NCBI RefSeq assembly: GCF_014652795.1
Contig: NZ_BMZM01000002.1
Span: 994,025-1,058,024 of the forward strand
Direction of reading: 5' to 3'
Origin: Kushneria pakistanensis
GTDB taxonomy: Bacteria; Pseudomonadota; Gammaproteobacteria; Pseudomonadales; Halomonadaceae
DNA length: 64,000 nucleotides
The position numbers and the translations under genes are program-made. The notes under the pieces are model-generated. The model did not search any database and had not been told where the DNA came from. It saw nothing but the letters and a program-made list of their open reading frames with translations. Below are positions 17,882 to 25,984 of this stretch, in pieces. Numbering within the stretch: the first letter of the stretch is position 1; the number at the start of each line of letters is the position of its first letter.

Positions 17882-19192
17882 ATGTTGCCCAACATGGCTG
17901 ATACCCCCGAGCTTCTGGATCTGGCCGGCATTGGCGCCGGCCCGTTCAATTTGAGCATTGCGGCACTGGCCGCCGATCGCCTGCCCACCCTTTCCACGCG
18001 CTTTTTCGACCGTCAGCAGCGCTACGCCTGGCATGAAGGCATGATGCTGCCGGACACGCATCTGCAGACCGGTTTTCTCAAGGATCTGGTGACCGGCATT
18101 GACCCGACGAGCCGCTGGTCGTTTCTCAATTATCTGGTTCAGCATCGCCGCTTCTATCGCTTCCTGAACGCCGAGCTTTCCACTGTCTCGCGCGCGGAGT
18201 TCTCCGACTATCTGCGCTGGGCGGCCGAAGGGCTGGATAACGTCTGGCTCAACCACAGCGTGCGCGAGATCGATCACGACGGCGAGCATTTTTGCCTGCG
18301 CACTGACACCCGCACCTTTCGTGCGCGCCATCTGTGCCTGGGCAGCGGCAAGACGCCCTGGCTGCCGACATTTGCGTGCGAGTATCAGGGGGAGCGCTGT
18401 CTGCACGCCGAATCGATTGCCTGGCACGCGCGCGACTTCACCAACCAGCGCGTGGTGATTGTCGGCGGTGGCCAGAGCGGGGCGGATATTTTCATCAATG
18501 CCCTGCGCGGCCACTGGGGGCCGCCGAAATCGCTGCACTGGCTGTCGCGGCGGCGCAACTTCCAGCCGCTGGATGAGACGGCGTTTACCAACGAGTACTT
18601 TACGCCCGGCTATACCTCGCAGTTTGCCGAGCTCGACGAGAGAGTGCGCCATCGTGAGGTCAGTGCGCAGAAATACGCCAGTGACGGCATTACCCCGGCG
18701 GCGCTGACCGAGATCTATCAGACGCTCTATCACCGCTTTGATGTGATGAACGAGCCGCGCTGGGCGCATCTGCTGCCCCATCGTGAGGCGGTCAACATGA
18801 CGCGCACGGGGGACGCTTTTGTACTGGAAGCCCGACATGGCACGACCGATTTGCTCGAGCGATTTGACGCTGACGTGGTCATTTTTGCCACCGGGTTTGA
18901 ATCAAGGCTGCCCGAGTGCATGGCGCCGCTGGCCGATCGCATCAGTCGTGACGAACAGGGCGCGCCGAGCGTGGGGCGCCACTTTCTGCTCGACTGGCAG
19001 GGGGATGGCGACAGTCGCATCTACGCCGTCAACGCCGGACGCACCCGCTATGGCATCGCCGAGCCGCAGCTGTCACTGATGGCCTGGCGCTCGGCAGTGA
19101 TTCTCAATCACCTGAGCGGGCAGGCGCATTTTGATCTGGATGATGATCCCGGCCCGGTGACCTGGTCGCCGCAAGGGCGTGAATCATCATAA
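17882..19192 (+). CDS. iucD: L-lysine N6-hydroxylase / ornithine N5-oxygenase family (IucD)
   Basis: 436 residues. An FAD-binding GIGAGPFNLSIAAL at ~16-29, an NADPH-binding VIVGGGQSGADIF at ~196-208 and the substrate-side LPDTHLQTGFLKDLVT at ~59-74 identify a siderophore amine N-monooxygenase. It hydroxylates lysine or a diamine before acylation and so starts the hydroxamate branch. The adjacent order fits iucD of aerobactin; cadaverine (as in alcaligin/bisucaberin-type paths) cannot be excluded. ATG 17894 is an alternative start. It is last in the operon, 9 bp after iucC. Confidence 0.92.
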   Translation: MLPNMADTPELLDLAGIGAGPFNLSIAALAADRLPTLSTRFFDRQQRYAWHEGMMLPDTHLQTGFLKDLVTGIDPTSRWSFLNYLVQHRRFYRFLNAELSTVSRAEFSDYLRWAAEGLDNVWLNHSVREIDHDGEHFCLRTDTRTFRARHLCLGSGKTPWLPTFACEYQGERCLHAESIAWHARDFTNQRVVIVGGGQSGADIFINALRGHWGPPKSLHWLSRRRNFQPLDETAFTNEYFTPGYTSQFAELDERVRHREVSAQKYASDGITPAALTEIYQTLYHRFDVMNEPRWAHLLPHREAVNMTRTGDAFVLEARHGTTDLLERFDADVVIFATGFESRLPECMAPLADRISRDEQGAPSVGRHFLLDWQGDGDSRIYAVNAGRTRYGIAEPQLSLMAWRSAVILNHLSGQAHFDLDDDPGPVTWSPQGRESS

Positions 19193-19374
19193 CGGCCAGG
19201 TGATATCGGGGCAGCTGGGGCACACTCTGTCGCTGCCGTTCATGCGGCGTGCGTTTTTTGACGAAAGCGCGCCACGCTGAACCAATTCACCGGCGCCGAT
19301 GTCACAGCGTCAACGTGACTGCCGGGCAGGCCTTGCCGGGCAATGCGCCATCGACCAGACAGGACCTGAGGACC

Positions 19375-19857
19375 ATGATCAATCAAACGTTGCGTAAACG
19401 GGCCATCGTGATGTGGGCAGTGGTGTCGCTGCCGATACTGTGGCTTTTTGCCGTGATTACCAGCCCTGCCTTCGGCATTTTCCAGATCGTCAGCTTCGCA
19501 CTGTTGCTGGTGTCGGCCGCGGCCGCCTTTCATGTACTGACCGAGATTCTCTGGCGTCGGGGTGTGGGCTACAGCCAGAGCCCCTTCTGGCAGCGCCTGG
19601 ATAAATCGCTGCGCCGCGCCGTGGGCGGGTACGTCTTCTGTCTGGTGGCGGCAGTACTGTATGCCATCTTTCAAAATCCCTTCGTGGCGATTATTGCCTT
19701 TGTGCTGGCCATCTTCGGCGTCTGGTGGATCATGGGCGGGCTTTTGCACGTGATGGAGCAGATGTACGAAGACGAGCTGCGCATGCGCCGTAACGCACGT
19801 CTTGCCCGTCGTGAGAACGCCAGTGACACTGCCGGACAGGACAACGCTCAGGCCTGA
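19375..19857 (+). CDS. Small membrane protein of unknown function
   Basis: 160 residues with four predicted membrane helices (~10-27, 33-58, 83-100, 103-127) and a charged, Arg-rich C-terminus (MRRNARLARRE). I do not recognise a family. It follows iucD by 182 bp in the same direction and overlaps the last 10 bases of the convergent fhuF gene. A GAGGACC precedes the ATG at 19375; the frame extends to 19249 but without a better start. A role linked to siderophore handling is possible by position only. Confidence 0.75.
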   Translation: MINQTLRKRAIVMWAVVSLPILWLFAVITSPAFGIFQIVSFALLLVSAAAAFHVLTEILWRRGVGYSQSPFWQRLDKSLRRAVGGYVFCLVAAVLYAIFQNPFVAIIAFVLAIFGVWWIMGGLLHVMEQMYEDELRMRRNARLARRENASDTAGQDNAQA

Positions 19858-20597
19858 GCCGGGTGTTCATCCGCTCGGGTGGTTTTCAGTCGTGGGCAGT
19901 TGCCACACAGCCCCAGCGTCTCATCGAGATAGCGCAGGCAGCACATGCGACGACAGCGCCAGGGTTCAGCCGCGCCGCTGTCGTCGACCACGTCGATATA
20001 GTCCACCGGGCGGTAGAAGGGGTTGCGTTGACGATCCGGCAACTGACGCAGCTCCATCATGGCGCGAGCGCCCTGGATCTCGAAGGCGCTGGCCAGCCCC
20101 TGGCGTTCCAGCTCGTTGACGGCGAACTCGAAATAGACTCCGGCATTGCTCCACAGCACGCGCGGTGAAAAGTGCACCTTGCGGGCCAGCGTCTCGATCA
20201 GCGGCGTGAGATGACGCGCGATCAGTGGGCAAAAACGCGCGCAACCGTTGTCCAGACTGATGGTCCCTTCATGTGGCAGCACGAACTGTTGCGGCGTGCC
20301 ATCCTCTCCAAGCACCACACCCATGTCATCAAGGCTGGTGGGTAGATGAACATCACGACAGAGCTCGACCACCGTGATGGGAATGATCAACTGGCTCAAA
20401 TAGTGCTTTGACCACTGCGTGGCCACCGCGCGGCGCTCATATGGCCCGTGATGAGCACTAAAGCGTGTCAGCACGTCCTCAAGCACGTCCTGCTCCAGCA
20501 GCCGGCGCACGGGCATGACCCCCTTGATGTCTGCATGCCGGCAGGTCAATGCCGTGCCAAAGCGGGTCAGTCGCTCATTGAACAGGGCGTCAAACAT
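19848..20597 (-). CDS. fhuF: Ferric-siderophore reductase FhuF
   Basis: 249 residues. The C-terminus has two adjacent Cys, ten residues (LRYLDETLGL), then CGNC: the CC-x10-C-x2-C ligand set of the unusual FhuF [2Fe-2S] cluster. FhuF reduces Fe(III) in hydroxamate siderophores such as ferrioxamine and coprogen in the cytoplasm. A strong GGAGGGA ribosome site precedes ATG 20597. The Fur box at 20653-20667 lies 56 bp upstream. It converges on the small membrane protein gene with a 10-bp overlap of 3' ends. Confidence 0.93.
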   Translation of the reverse strand: MFDALFNERLTRFGTALTCRHADIKGVMPVRRLLEQDVLEDVLTRFSAHHGPYERRAVATQWSKHYLSQLIIPITVVELCRDVHLPTSLDDMGVVLGEDGTPQQFVLPHEGTISLDNGCARFCPLIARHLTPLIETLARKVHFSPRVLWSNAGVYFEFAVNELERQGLASAFEIQGARAMMELRQLPDRQRNPFYRPVDYIDVVDDSGAAEPWRCRRMCCLRYLDETLGLCGNCPRLKTTRADEHPAQA

Positions 20598-20652
20598 GAC
20601 GATGTCCCTCCGGGGTTGCCGACGTCTGGCAGGTCAGGCATTGATGTGTGAA

Positions 20653-20667
20653 TGAGAATTATTCTAG
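20653..20667. promoter_or_regulatory. Fur box upstream of fhuF
   Basis: TGAGAATTATTCTAG is a 7-1-7 site with a perfect AGAAT-T-ATTCT core. It lies 56 bp before fhuF and 81 bp before the divergent HAD gene, so it may control both; fhuF is the expected target. Confidence 0.82.
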
Positions 20668-20747
20668 CAACGAAGCCCGGGGCGTGCAGTTGCCCGGGTG
20701 GCTGCGTTGTTGGAACATGCACGAACACCACCACAGGGAGCGCCTGC

Positions 20748-21425
20748 ATGCAGTCATCAGGGAAGTATCGTGCCGTATTGTTTGACTTCGACGGCACGCT
20801 GGCCGATTCGGAAAGTGCCCATCACCGGGTATGGAATGAGATTCTGGGTGAGATGGGTGCCCACATCGATGATGAGGAGTACAAGCGGGAAAGCTCAGGG
20901 ATGCCGGTTACCCAGGAAGTCGAGCGGCTGATTCGCACTCGCGGGCTTGATATCACACCGCAGGCGCTCGTTGATCTCAAGGTGCAGCGTACTGTGGCAA
21001 GCTTCACGGAAAGCCCGATTGCACTGATGACGCACGCTCTGGATATCCTTGAGTGGTGCCGGGCGCAGGGCCTGCCAATGGCGCTGGTCACCGGCAGCGG
21101 TCGTGAAGAGATCGCTCCGACCATCGAGCATTACGATCTTGCCCGCTTTTTTGACCACATCGTGACCCGCAACGACGTTACGCACTCCAAGCCCCATCCC
21201 GAATGCTACCTGCGCGGGCTGACGCTGTGCGGCGTTGAGGCCTCACAGGCGGTGGCGCTCGAGGACACCTGTCATGGTGTGAACGCCGCTCATGCTGCCG
21301 GCATCGACGTGATCGCCATTCCCAATGCCTATTCCCGTGGTCAGGATGTGAGCCGGGCCACGGTCGCACTCGAACATCTGGCCCAGGCGCGTGACTGGAT
21401 CGACGTACGTCGCGTGCAGGGCTAG
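20748..21425 (+). CDS. HAD-superfamily phosphatase
   Basis: 225 residues. Motif I is FDFDGTLADSE (~12-22) with nucleophile and acid Asp, motif II is VTGSGRE (~120), and motif III/IV are HSKPHPECY and ALEDTCHGVNAAHAAG. This is subfamily IA, like beta-phosphoglucomutase and phosphoglycolate phosphatases; the substrate is not predictable. The frame is open to 20652, but that start lies inside the Fur box and ATG 20748 has GGGAG. It ends 7 bp before the LysR gene. It diverges from fhuF, so iron control is possible but unproven. Confidence 0.9.
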   Translation: MQSSGKYRAVLFDFDGTLADSESAHHRVWNEILGEMGAHIDDEEYKRESSGMPVTQEVERLIRTRGLDITPQALVDLKVQRTVASFTESPIALMTHALDILEWCRAQGLPMALVTGSGREEIAPTIEHYDLARFFDHIVTRNDVTHSKPHPECYLRGLTLCGVEASQAVALEDTCHGVNAAHAAGIDVIAIPNAYSRGQDVSRATVALEHLAQARDWIDVRRVQG

Positions 21426-21432
21426 CCCCGGC

Positions 21433-22299
21433 ATGGATCATCGACAGCTCGGTTTTCTGGTGGCGCTGGCCCGCGAGCGCCATTTCGGACGCGCCGCCAC
21501 CGCCTGCCACGTGACCCAGCCCACGCTTTCGGCGCGACTCAAGCAGCTTGAAGAGGAGCTCGGGTGTGCGTTGATCATCCGCGGCCACCGCTTTGAAGGG
21601 CTGACGCCTGAAGGCGAGCATGTGCTGACCCATGCGCGACGCATTCTCGCCTCGCTTGATGAGCTCAACGCCGAGCTTGATCCCAAAAGCCCGCCCAGCG
21701 GTCTGCTGCGGCTGGGGCTGATCCCCTCGGCGCTTGGCGCCGTCAGCAGCTGGATGGCACCGCTGCGCGAGTGCTATCCGGCCCTGTCACTGCGGCTGGT
21801 CGAGCGGGCTACCCTGCCGCTGATGCAATCTCTCATGGAAGGGGATATCGATGTGGCGGTGGGCTATCTCGATGTGCCGGCTGCCGAACCCTTCGTGGCG
21901 CGCAGGCTCTATTCCGAGCGTTATGCGCTGCTGGCGCACGAGGACAGCTTCACTCTGCCGGAGAAACCTGGCTGGGCGGATCTTGGTGGCTTTCCCCTGT
22001 GTCTGTTGACCCCGGACATGCAGCATCGCCAACGGGTGGACATTCATGCCCGCCGGGAGGGCGTCACGCTCTCGCCCGTGCTGGAGGCCGAATCCATGGC
22101 AGCACTCGAGCGGCTGGTCGAGCAGGGCGCCGGGGTCGGGGTGGTGGAGCAGCATGCGCCCGACCCGCAACGTCCCGGGCTGATTCATCGTCTGCTGCCG
22201 GCGACCGACGAGGACCCACCGGTCGGGCTTTTGTGGCGTGCCGGTGCCCCGCCTTCCCGCCGATTGCGCGCACTGCTGGAGTGGCTGCGCGCCACCTGA
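21433..22299 (+). CDS. LysR-family transcriptional regulator
   Basis: 288 residues. A winged helix-turn-helix occupies residues 1-60 (MDHRQLGFLVALARERHFGRAA, then QPTLSARLKQLEEELG), followed by a two-lobed LysR effector domain. The starting methionine at 21433 is exactly the family start. It lies 7 bp behind the HAD gene and 211 bp ahead of fdhD with the same orientation. In several proteobacteria a LysR gene sits next to fdhD and the FdhF-type oxidoreductase, so control of that pair is a reasonable guess. Effector unknown; the OxyR redox Cys pair is not evident. Confidence 0.9.
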   Translation: MDHRQLGFLVALARERHFGRAATACHVTQPTLSARLKQLEEELGCALIIRGHRFEGLTPEGEHVLTHARRILASLDELNAELDPKSPPSGLLRLGLIPSALGAVSSWMAPLRECYPALSLRLVERATLPLMQSLMEGDIDVAVGYLDVPAAEPFVARRLYSERYALLAHEDSFTLPEKPGWADLGGFPLCLLTPDMQHRQRVDIHARREGVTLSPVLEAESMAALERLVEQGAGVGVVEQHAPDPQRPGLIHRLLPATDEDPPVGLLWRAGAPPSRRLRALLEWLRAT

Positions 22300-22510
22300 G
22301 CGCAAAGGTGTGCCAAATACTTTTCAATGACGCGGCGTGACTTGATAGACGCGCTCGATCAATTCATGTCTCTGCTCCATTGGAGCACGGTGTTGCCGGC
22401 GCATTACACTCTGGGCACTCGCCAGCTGATGCAGTGCCCCTTGTGTCGATGCCACGCCCCGGGCCACCGTGCTCGTTGCCATGTGCCCCTGCCAGAGGAG
22501 TCGTACTGCC

Positions 22511-23254
22511 ATGTCGCTTTGTGATTACGAGGATGTAACCCACACCCCCAGCGAGCAGCTCTCCGGTCCTTCCGAGCTGCCGATCACGCTGTCCTTCAAT
22601 GACACCGCCTATGCCTCCGTGCTGGCCACGCCCGAGGCGCTCGATCACTGGGCGGTGGGCTTTGCCTTCAGCGAGGGGATGATTACGCGCGCCTCACAGG
22701 TGGGCGAGATCACCACCGATCGGCTGCGTCACGGTGTACGTGTGCGCCTGAGCGTGCCGGCCCATATCGAGCGTCTGGCCGGCGAGCGACGCCGCGTGAC
22801 CTCGGCGTCCTCGAGCTGTGGACGCTGCGGCAGTGCCGAGGAGGCGCAGATGCTGGAAGGGCTGCAGCGCCTGCCGGCCAGCACACCGCCACCGCCGGCG
22901 CAGCTTGAAAGCGCGCTTGAACGGCTCTCCAGCGACGGCCAGCCGGGCCTGCACATGGCGCTGGGCTTTGACGACAACGGCCAGTGGCTGGGCAGCGGCG
23001 TGGATATCGGCCGGCACAACGCACTCGACAAGCTGATTGGCGCCTCGCTGGTCGAGGGCCGGGCGATATCGATGGTGCTGCTGTCGAGTCGCTGCAGTCT
23101 GGAGCTGGTGCAAAAGGCCGTGCGAGCCGGTATCCCGACGCTGGCGACGCTGTCTCATCCGTCGCCGCTGGCGGTCGATATTGCCCGTCTGTGTGCGCTG
23201 AACCTGATCTGCTGCCATCGGGGCCGACGCCTGACCCTGCTCAGCAGTGGATAA
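22511..23254 (+). CDS. fdhD: Formate dehydrogenase accessory sulfurtransferase FdhD
   Basis: 247 residues. The CxxC of FdhD is present as SSCGRCG (~100), which carries the persulfide handed from IscS to the bis-MGD molybdenum cofactor. Other family marks are HWAVGFAFSEGMI near 45 and DIGRHNALDKLIG near 175. It should sulfurate the cofactor of the FdhF/YdeP-type oxidoreductases at 23.3 and 31.4 kb. ATG 22511 follows GAGGAG by about ten bases. The upstream gap holds a small hairpin (22373-22387) but no recognisable riboswitch. Confidence 0.93.
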   Translation: MSLCDYEDVTHTPSEQLSGPSELPITLSFNDTAYASVLATPEALDHWAVGFAFSEGMITRASQVGEITTDRLRHGVRVRLSVPAHIERLAGERRRVTSASSSCGRCGSAEEAQMLEGLQRLPASTPPPPAQLESALERLSSDGQPGLHMALGFDDNGQWLGSGVDIGRHNALDKLIGASLVEGRAISMVLLSSRCSLELVQKAVRAGIPTLATLSHPSPLAVDIARLCALNLICCHRGRRLTLLSSG

Positions 23255-23263
23255 ACGCTGCAC

Positions 23264-23282
23264 ATGCCCCCGACAGGGGCAT
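23264..23282. terminator. Short hairpin between fdhD and the oxidoreductase
   Basis: ATGCCCC and GGGGCAT pair around a 5-base loop just after the fdhD stop. There is no adjacent T run, so it may reduce rather than stop readthrough into the next gene. Confidence 0.35.
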
Positions 23283-23293
23283 CGATATACCCC

Positions 23294-23334
23294 TTTTCCG
23301 TGACCCGTCTGACATAAAGAGTTTTCCGTGACCC
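23294..23334. repeat. Exact 13-bp direct repeat at the oxidoreductase start
   Basis: TTTTCCGTGACCC occurs at 23294-23306 and again at 23322-23334, 28 bp apart. The second copy contains the GTG start codon (23328). The first copy's GTG is out of frame. Possibly a protein site or a small duplication. Confidence 0.7.
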
Positions 23335-25616
23335 AGCCCAAGGAACGTATTTTCGAGTACACCCACCCGGCCGCCGGCTGGGGGGCGTTGATCTCCGTTG
23401 GTCGGCATCTGCGTCACAGCCGTGCCCCGCTGTCCAATGTTCGCGCGCTGTTGAAACTCAATCAGCCCGACGGCTTTGACTGCCCGGGCTGCGCGTGGGG
23501 GGATCCCGAGCACGGCTCCTCGTTCGAGTTCTGTGAAAACGGTGTCAAGGCCGTGACCTGGGAGACCACCGCCAAACGTGTGACGCCACGTTTTTTCAAG
23601 CGCTGGTCGGTCACCGAGATGAAGGCGTGGGACGACTATCGCCTGGAAGACCAGGGGCGTCTGACCTCGCCGATGCGCTATAACGCTGATACCGACCGCT
23701 ACGAGCCGATCGACTGGGAGGCGGCCTACCGTCTGATCGCTGATCGCCTCAAGGCGCTGGATCATCCCGACCAGGCGCTGTTCTACACCTCGGGCAAGGC
23801 GTGCAACGAGTCGGCCTGGATCTTCCAGCTGCTGGCGCGTCTTTACGGCACCAACAATCTGCCGGACTGCTCCAACATGTGCCACGAGGCCAGCGGCACC
23901 GGGCTGGTCGAGGCACTCGGCATCGGCAAGGGCAGCGTGCTGCTGGAAGATTTCGAGCGTGCCGAGGCGATCTTTACCTTCGGCCAGAATCCGGGCACCA
24001 ACCACCCGCGCATGCTGGGTACCCTGCGTGAAGCCGCCGACAACGGCTGTCAGATCGTGGCCTTCAACACGCTCAAGGAGCGGGGGCTGGAGCGCTTTGC
24101 CGATCCGCAGCGCAAGCTCGAGATGGCCACCCGTGGCAGCGGGCGCATCAGCTCGCTGTATCTGTGCCCGGCACTGGGCGGCGATATGGCCGCCATCCGC
24201 GGCATGGCAAAGATCGTGTTCGAGCGCGACGACCGTGACGGCAACGTGCTCGATCATGACTTCATCGAGCAGCATACCGATGGGCTTGATGCCTGGCGCG
24301 CCGTGGTCGAGGCCACCCCCTGGGCGGCGATCGAGGCGCAGTCGGGCCTGTCGCGTGAGGAGATCACCGAAGCGGCCGAGGTCTATATTCGCTCGAACGC
24401 GACCATTTGCGCCTGGGCGATGGGGATCACCCAGCACGAGCATTCGGTGGCCACGGTGCGCGAGATCGTCAACTTCCTGTTGCTCAAGGGCAATATCGGC
24501 AAGCCTGGCGCCGGTACCTGTCCGGTACGCGGGCACTCCAATGTGCAGGGCGATCGCACCATGGGTATCTATGAAAAGCCTGATGACGCGTTTCTGGACG
24601 CACTGGAGAGCTTCTATGGTGTACCGATGCCGCGCAAACACGGCCATGACACGGTCTCGGCCATTCGCGCCATGCGTGACGGTCAGTGTCGCGTCTTCAT
24701 TGGCCTGGGCGGCAACTTCGCCCGGGCCACGTCCGACTCTCACGTATGTGAAGCGGCGTTGTCCTCCTGTGACCTGACGGTCCACATGAGCACCAAGCTC
24801 AACCGCAGTCATCTGGTCACCGGCCGCGATGCGCTGATCCTGCCGGTCATTGGCCGGGTCGAGGTGGATCGCCGCGCCGATAAAAAGCCACAGCTGATCA
24901 CCGTGGAAGACTCGATGAGCATGGTCCACGGCTCGGCGGGCATCCACAAGCCGGCATCAAGGGAGCTGCGCTCTGAAATTGCCATTCTCACCGGCATCGC
25001 TCGGGAGTTGCTGGGCAACGAGGTGGTGGACTGGGAGGCGCTTGCCAGTGACTACGACCACATCCGTGATCATATTGCGGCGGTCGTGCCCGGCTTTGAA
25101 GACTTCAATACCCGCGTGCGTCAGGAGCGCGGCTTCTGGCTGGGCAACCCGGGGGCGCGGCGGGAGTTCCCGACCGATACGGGCCTTGCCAGGTTCTCAA
25201 GCGAGGCGCTGCCCGAGGCGGTACTGCATCAAAGGCTCGCCCGGCGCGAGGGCTGGATCACCCTGCAGACCATGCGCAGTCACGATCAGTACAACACCAC
25301 GATTTATGGCTACAACGACCGCTATCGTGGTGTGGAAGGCACGCGTCGGGTGATTTTCCTGAGCGCCCATGACATGAAACGCCTCGGTGTCGCTAAAAAC
25401 GACTGGGTGAACCTGATCGGCGAGTCCGAGGACGGCATCGAGCGTCGCGCCGATGGTTTCCGGGTGGTGGAATATGACACCCCCAACGGCTGCGCGGCGG
25501 CCTACTATCCCGAAACCAACCCGCTGATTCCGCTCGATAGCGTGGGCATCAAGAGCAACACGCCCAACTCCAAGTCGGTGGCCATTCGCCTTGAAAAAAG
25601 CCAGCGGCTGGCCTGA
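23328..25616 (+). CDS. FdhF/YdeP-type molybdopterin oxidoreductase, paralog 1
   Basis: 762 residues, single-subunit bis-MGD oxidoreductase related to formate dehydrogenase H. The N-terminal CPGCAW (~47) and FCENG (~61) are family Cys positions. NMCHE (~184) puts Cys where FdhF has selenocysteine, the Mo ligand. GFGQNPGT-like TFGQNPGTNHPR and CPVRGHSNVQGDRTMGI are conserved. The substrate of this branch is not firmly known; YdeP is tied to acid resistance in E. coli. No electron-transfer subunit is adjacent. GTG start with an AAGAG upstream; the stop overlaps the next start (TGATG). Confidence 0.9.
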   Translation: MTQPKERIFEYTHPAAGWGALISVGRHLRHSRAPLSNVRALLKLNQPDGFDCPGCAWGDPEHGSSFEFCENGVKAVTWETTAKRVTPRFFKRWSVTEMKAWDDYRLEDQGRLTSPMRYNADTDRYEPIDWEAAYRLIADRLKALDHPDQALFYTSGKACNESAWIFQLLARLYGTNNLPDCSNMCHEASGTGLVEALGIGKGSVLLEDFERAEAIFTFGQNPGTNHPRMLGTLREAADNGCQIVAFNTLKERGLERFADPQRKLEMATRGSGRISSLYLCPALGGDMAAIRGMAKIVFERDDRDGNVLDHDFIEQHTDGLDAWRAVVEATPWAAIEAQSGLSREEITEAAEVYIRSNATICAWAMGITQHEHSVATVREIVNFLLLKGNIGKPGAGTCPVRGHSNVQGDRTMGIYEKPDDAFLDALESFYGVPMPRKHGHDTVSAIRAMRDGQCRVFIGLGGNFARATSDSHVCEAALSSCDLTVHMSTKLNRSHLVTGRDALILPVIGRVEVDRRADKKPQLITVEDSMSMVHGSAGIHKPASRELRSEIAILTGIARELLGNEVVDWEALASDYDHIRDHIAAVVPGFEDFNTRVRQERGFWLGNPGARREFPTDTGLARFSSEALPEAVLHQRLARREGWITLQTMRSHDQYNTTIYGYNDRYRGVEGTRRVIFLSAHDMKRLGVAKNDWVNLIGESEDGIERRADGFRVVEYDTPNGCAAAYYPETNPLIPLDSVGIKSNTPNSKSVAIRLEKSQRLA

Positions 25617-25900
25617 TGGCGCTCGATCAACTCACACCCGCGCAGCTCTCGCGGCTGGAGGGCTGGCTGCAGCGTCAGCCGGGAATTGATGGACTGGCCG
25701 CGCTGCTGCTGGAGCGGCTGGAGGCAAACGAGGCGGCCGGGCGCGCACATCTGGACAGCGGCCGGCTGTCCCGTGAGCTGGGTGTGGCGCACGCGCTGGT
25801 GCGCCGCACCGCCTCGGAGCTGGAAGCCCGTGGGCTTGTCACCATCACCTCGCGCAGCGGCGCCGGGCCCGGACTGTGGCTGGCGCTGATACCAGGCTGA
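25616..25900 (+). CDS. Small winged-helix protein coupled to the oxidoreductase
   Basis: 94 residues. A helix-turn-helix and wing are evident: DSGRLSRELGVAHALVRRT (~41-59), then SELEARGLVTITSRSG as recognition-to-wing region. An amphipathic N-terminal helix (LTPAQLSRLEGWLQRQ) and a second one (GLAALLLERLEANE) precede it. The ATG overlaps the oxidoreductase stop, so it is co-translated. No named family recognised; similar small genes next to FdhF/YdeP genes may be specific regulators or maturation factors. DNA binding is inferred from fold appearance only. Confidence 0.75.
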   Translation: MALDQLTPAQLSRLEGWLQRQPGIDGLAALLLERLEANEAAGRAHLDSGRLSRELGVAHALVRRTASELEARGLVTITSRSGAGPGLWLALIPG

Positions 25901-25984
25901 TCCAGGCATTCAGCATTTCTTTACTTGATGGTCGCCGGGGGCGCACGTCAGGATGCCTGCTGGATTTGCAACGGAGCGCCCGGC

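Noticed and set aside
16982-18838. A 618-codon open frame on the minus strand
   Set aside because: It lies opposite iucC and iucD, which have clear family motifs. It has no recognisable domain, and long shadow frames are common in GC-rich DNA.
5170-20597. The iron locus as a recently acquired genomic island
   Set aside because: There is no tRNA, integrase, transposase or flanking repeat, and base use by eye is like the neighbours. No support for transfer beyond general gene-order arguments.
23241-24947. A 568-codon open frame on the minus strand
   Set aside because: It is opposite the first molybdopterin oxidoreductase, which has a full set of conserved Cys and cofactor motifs.
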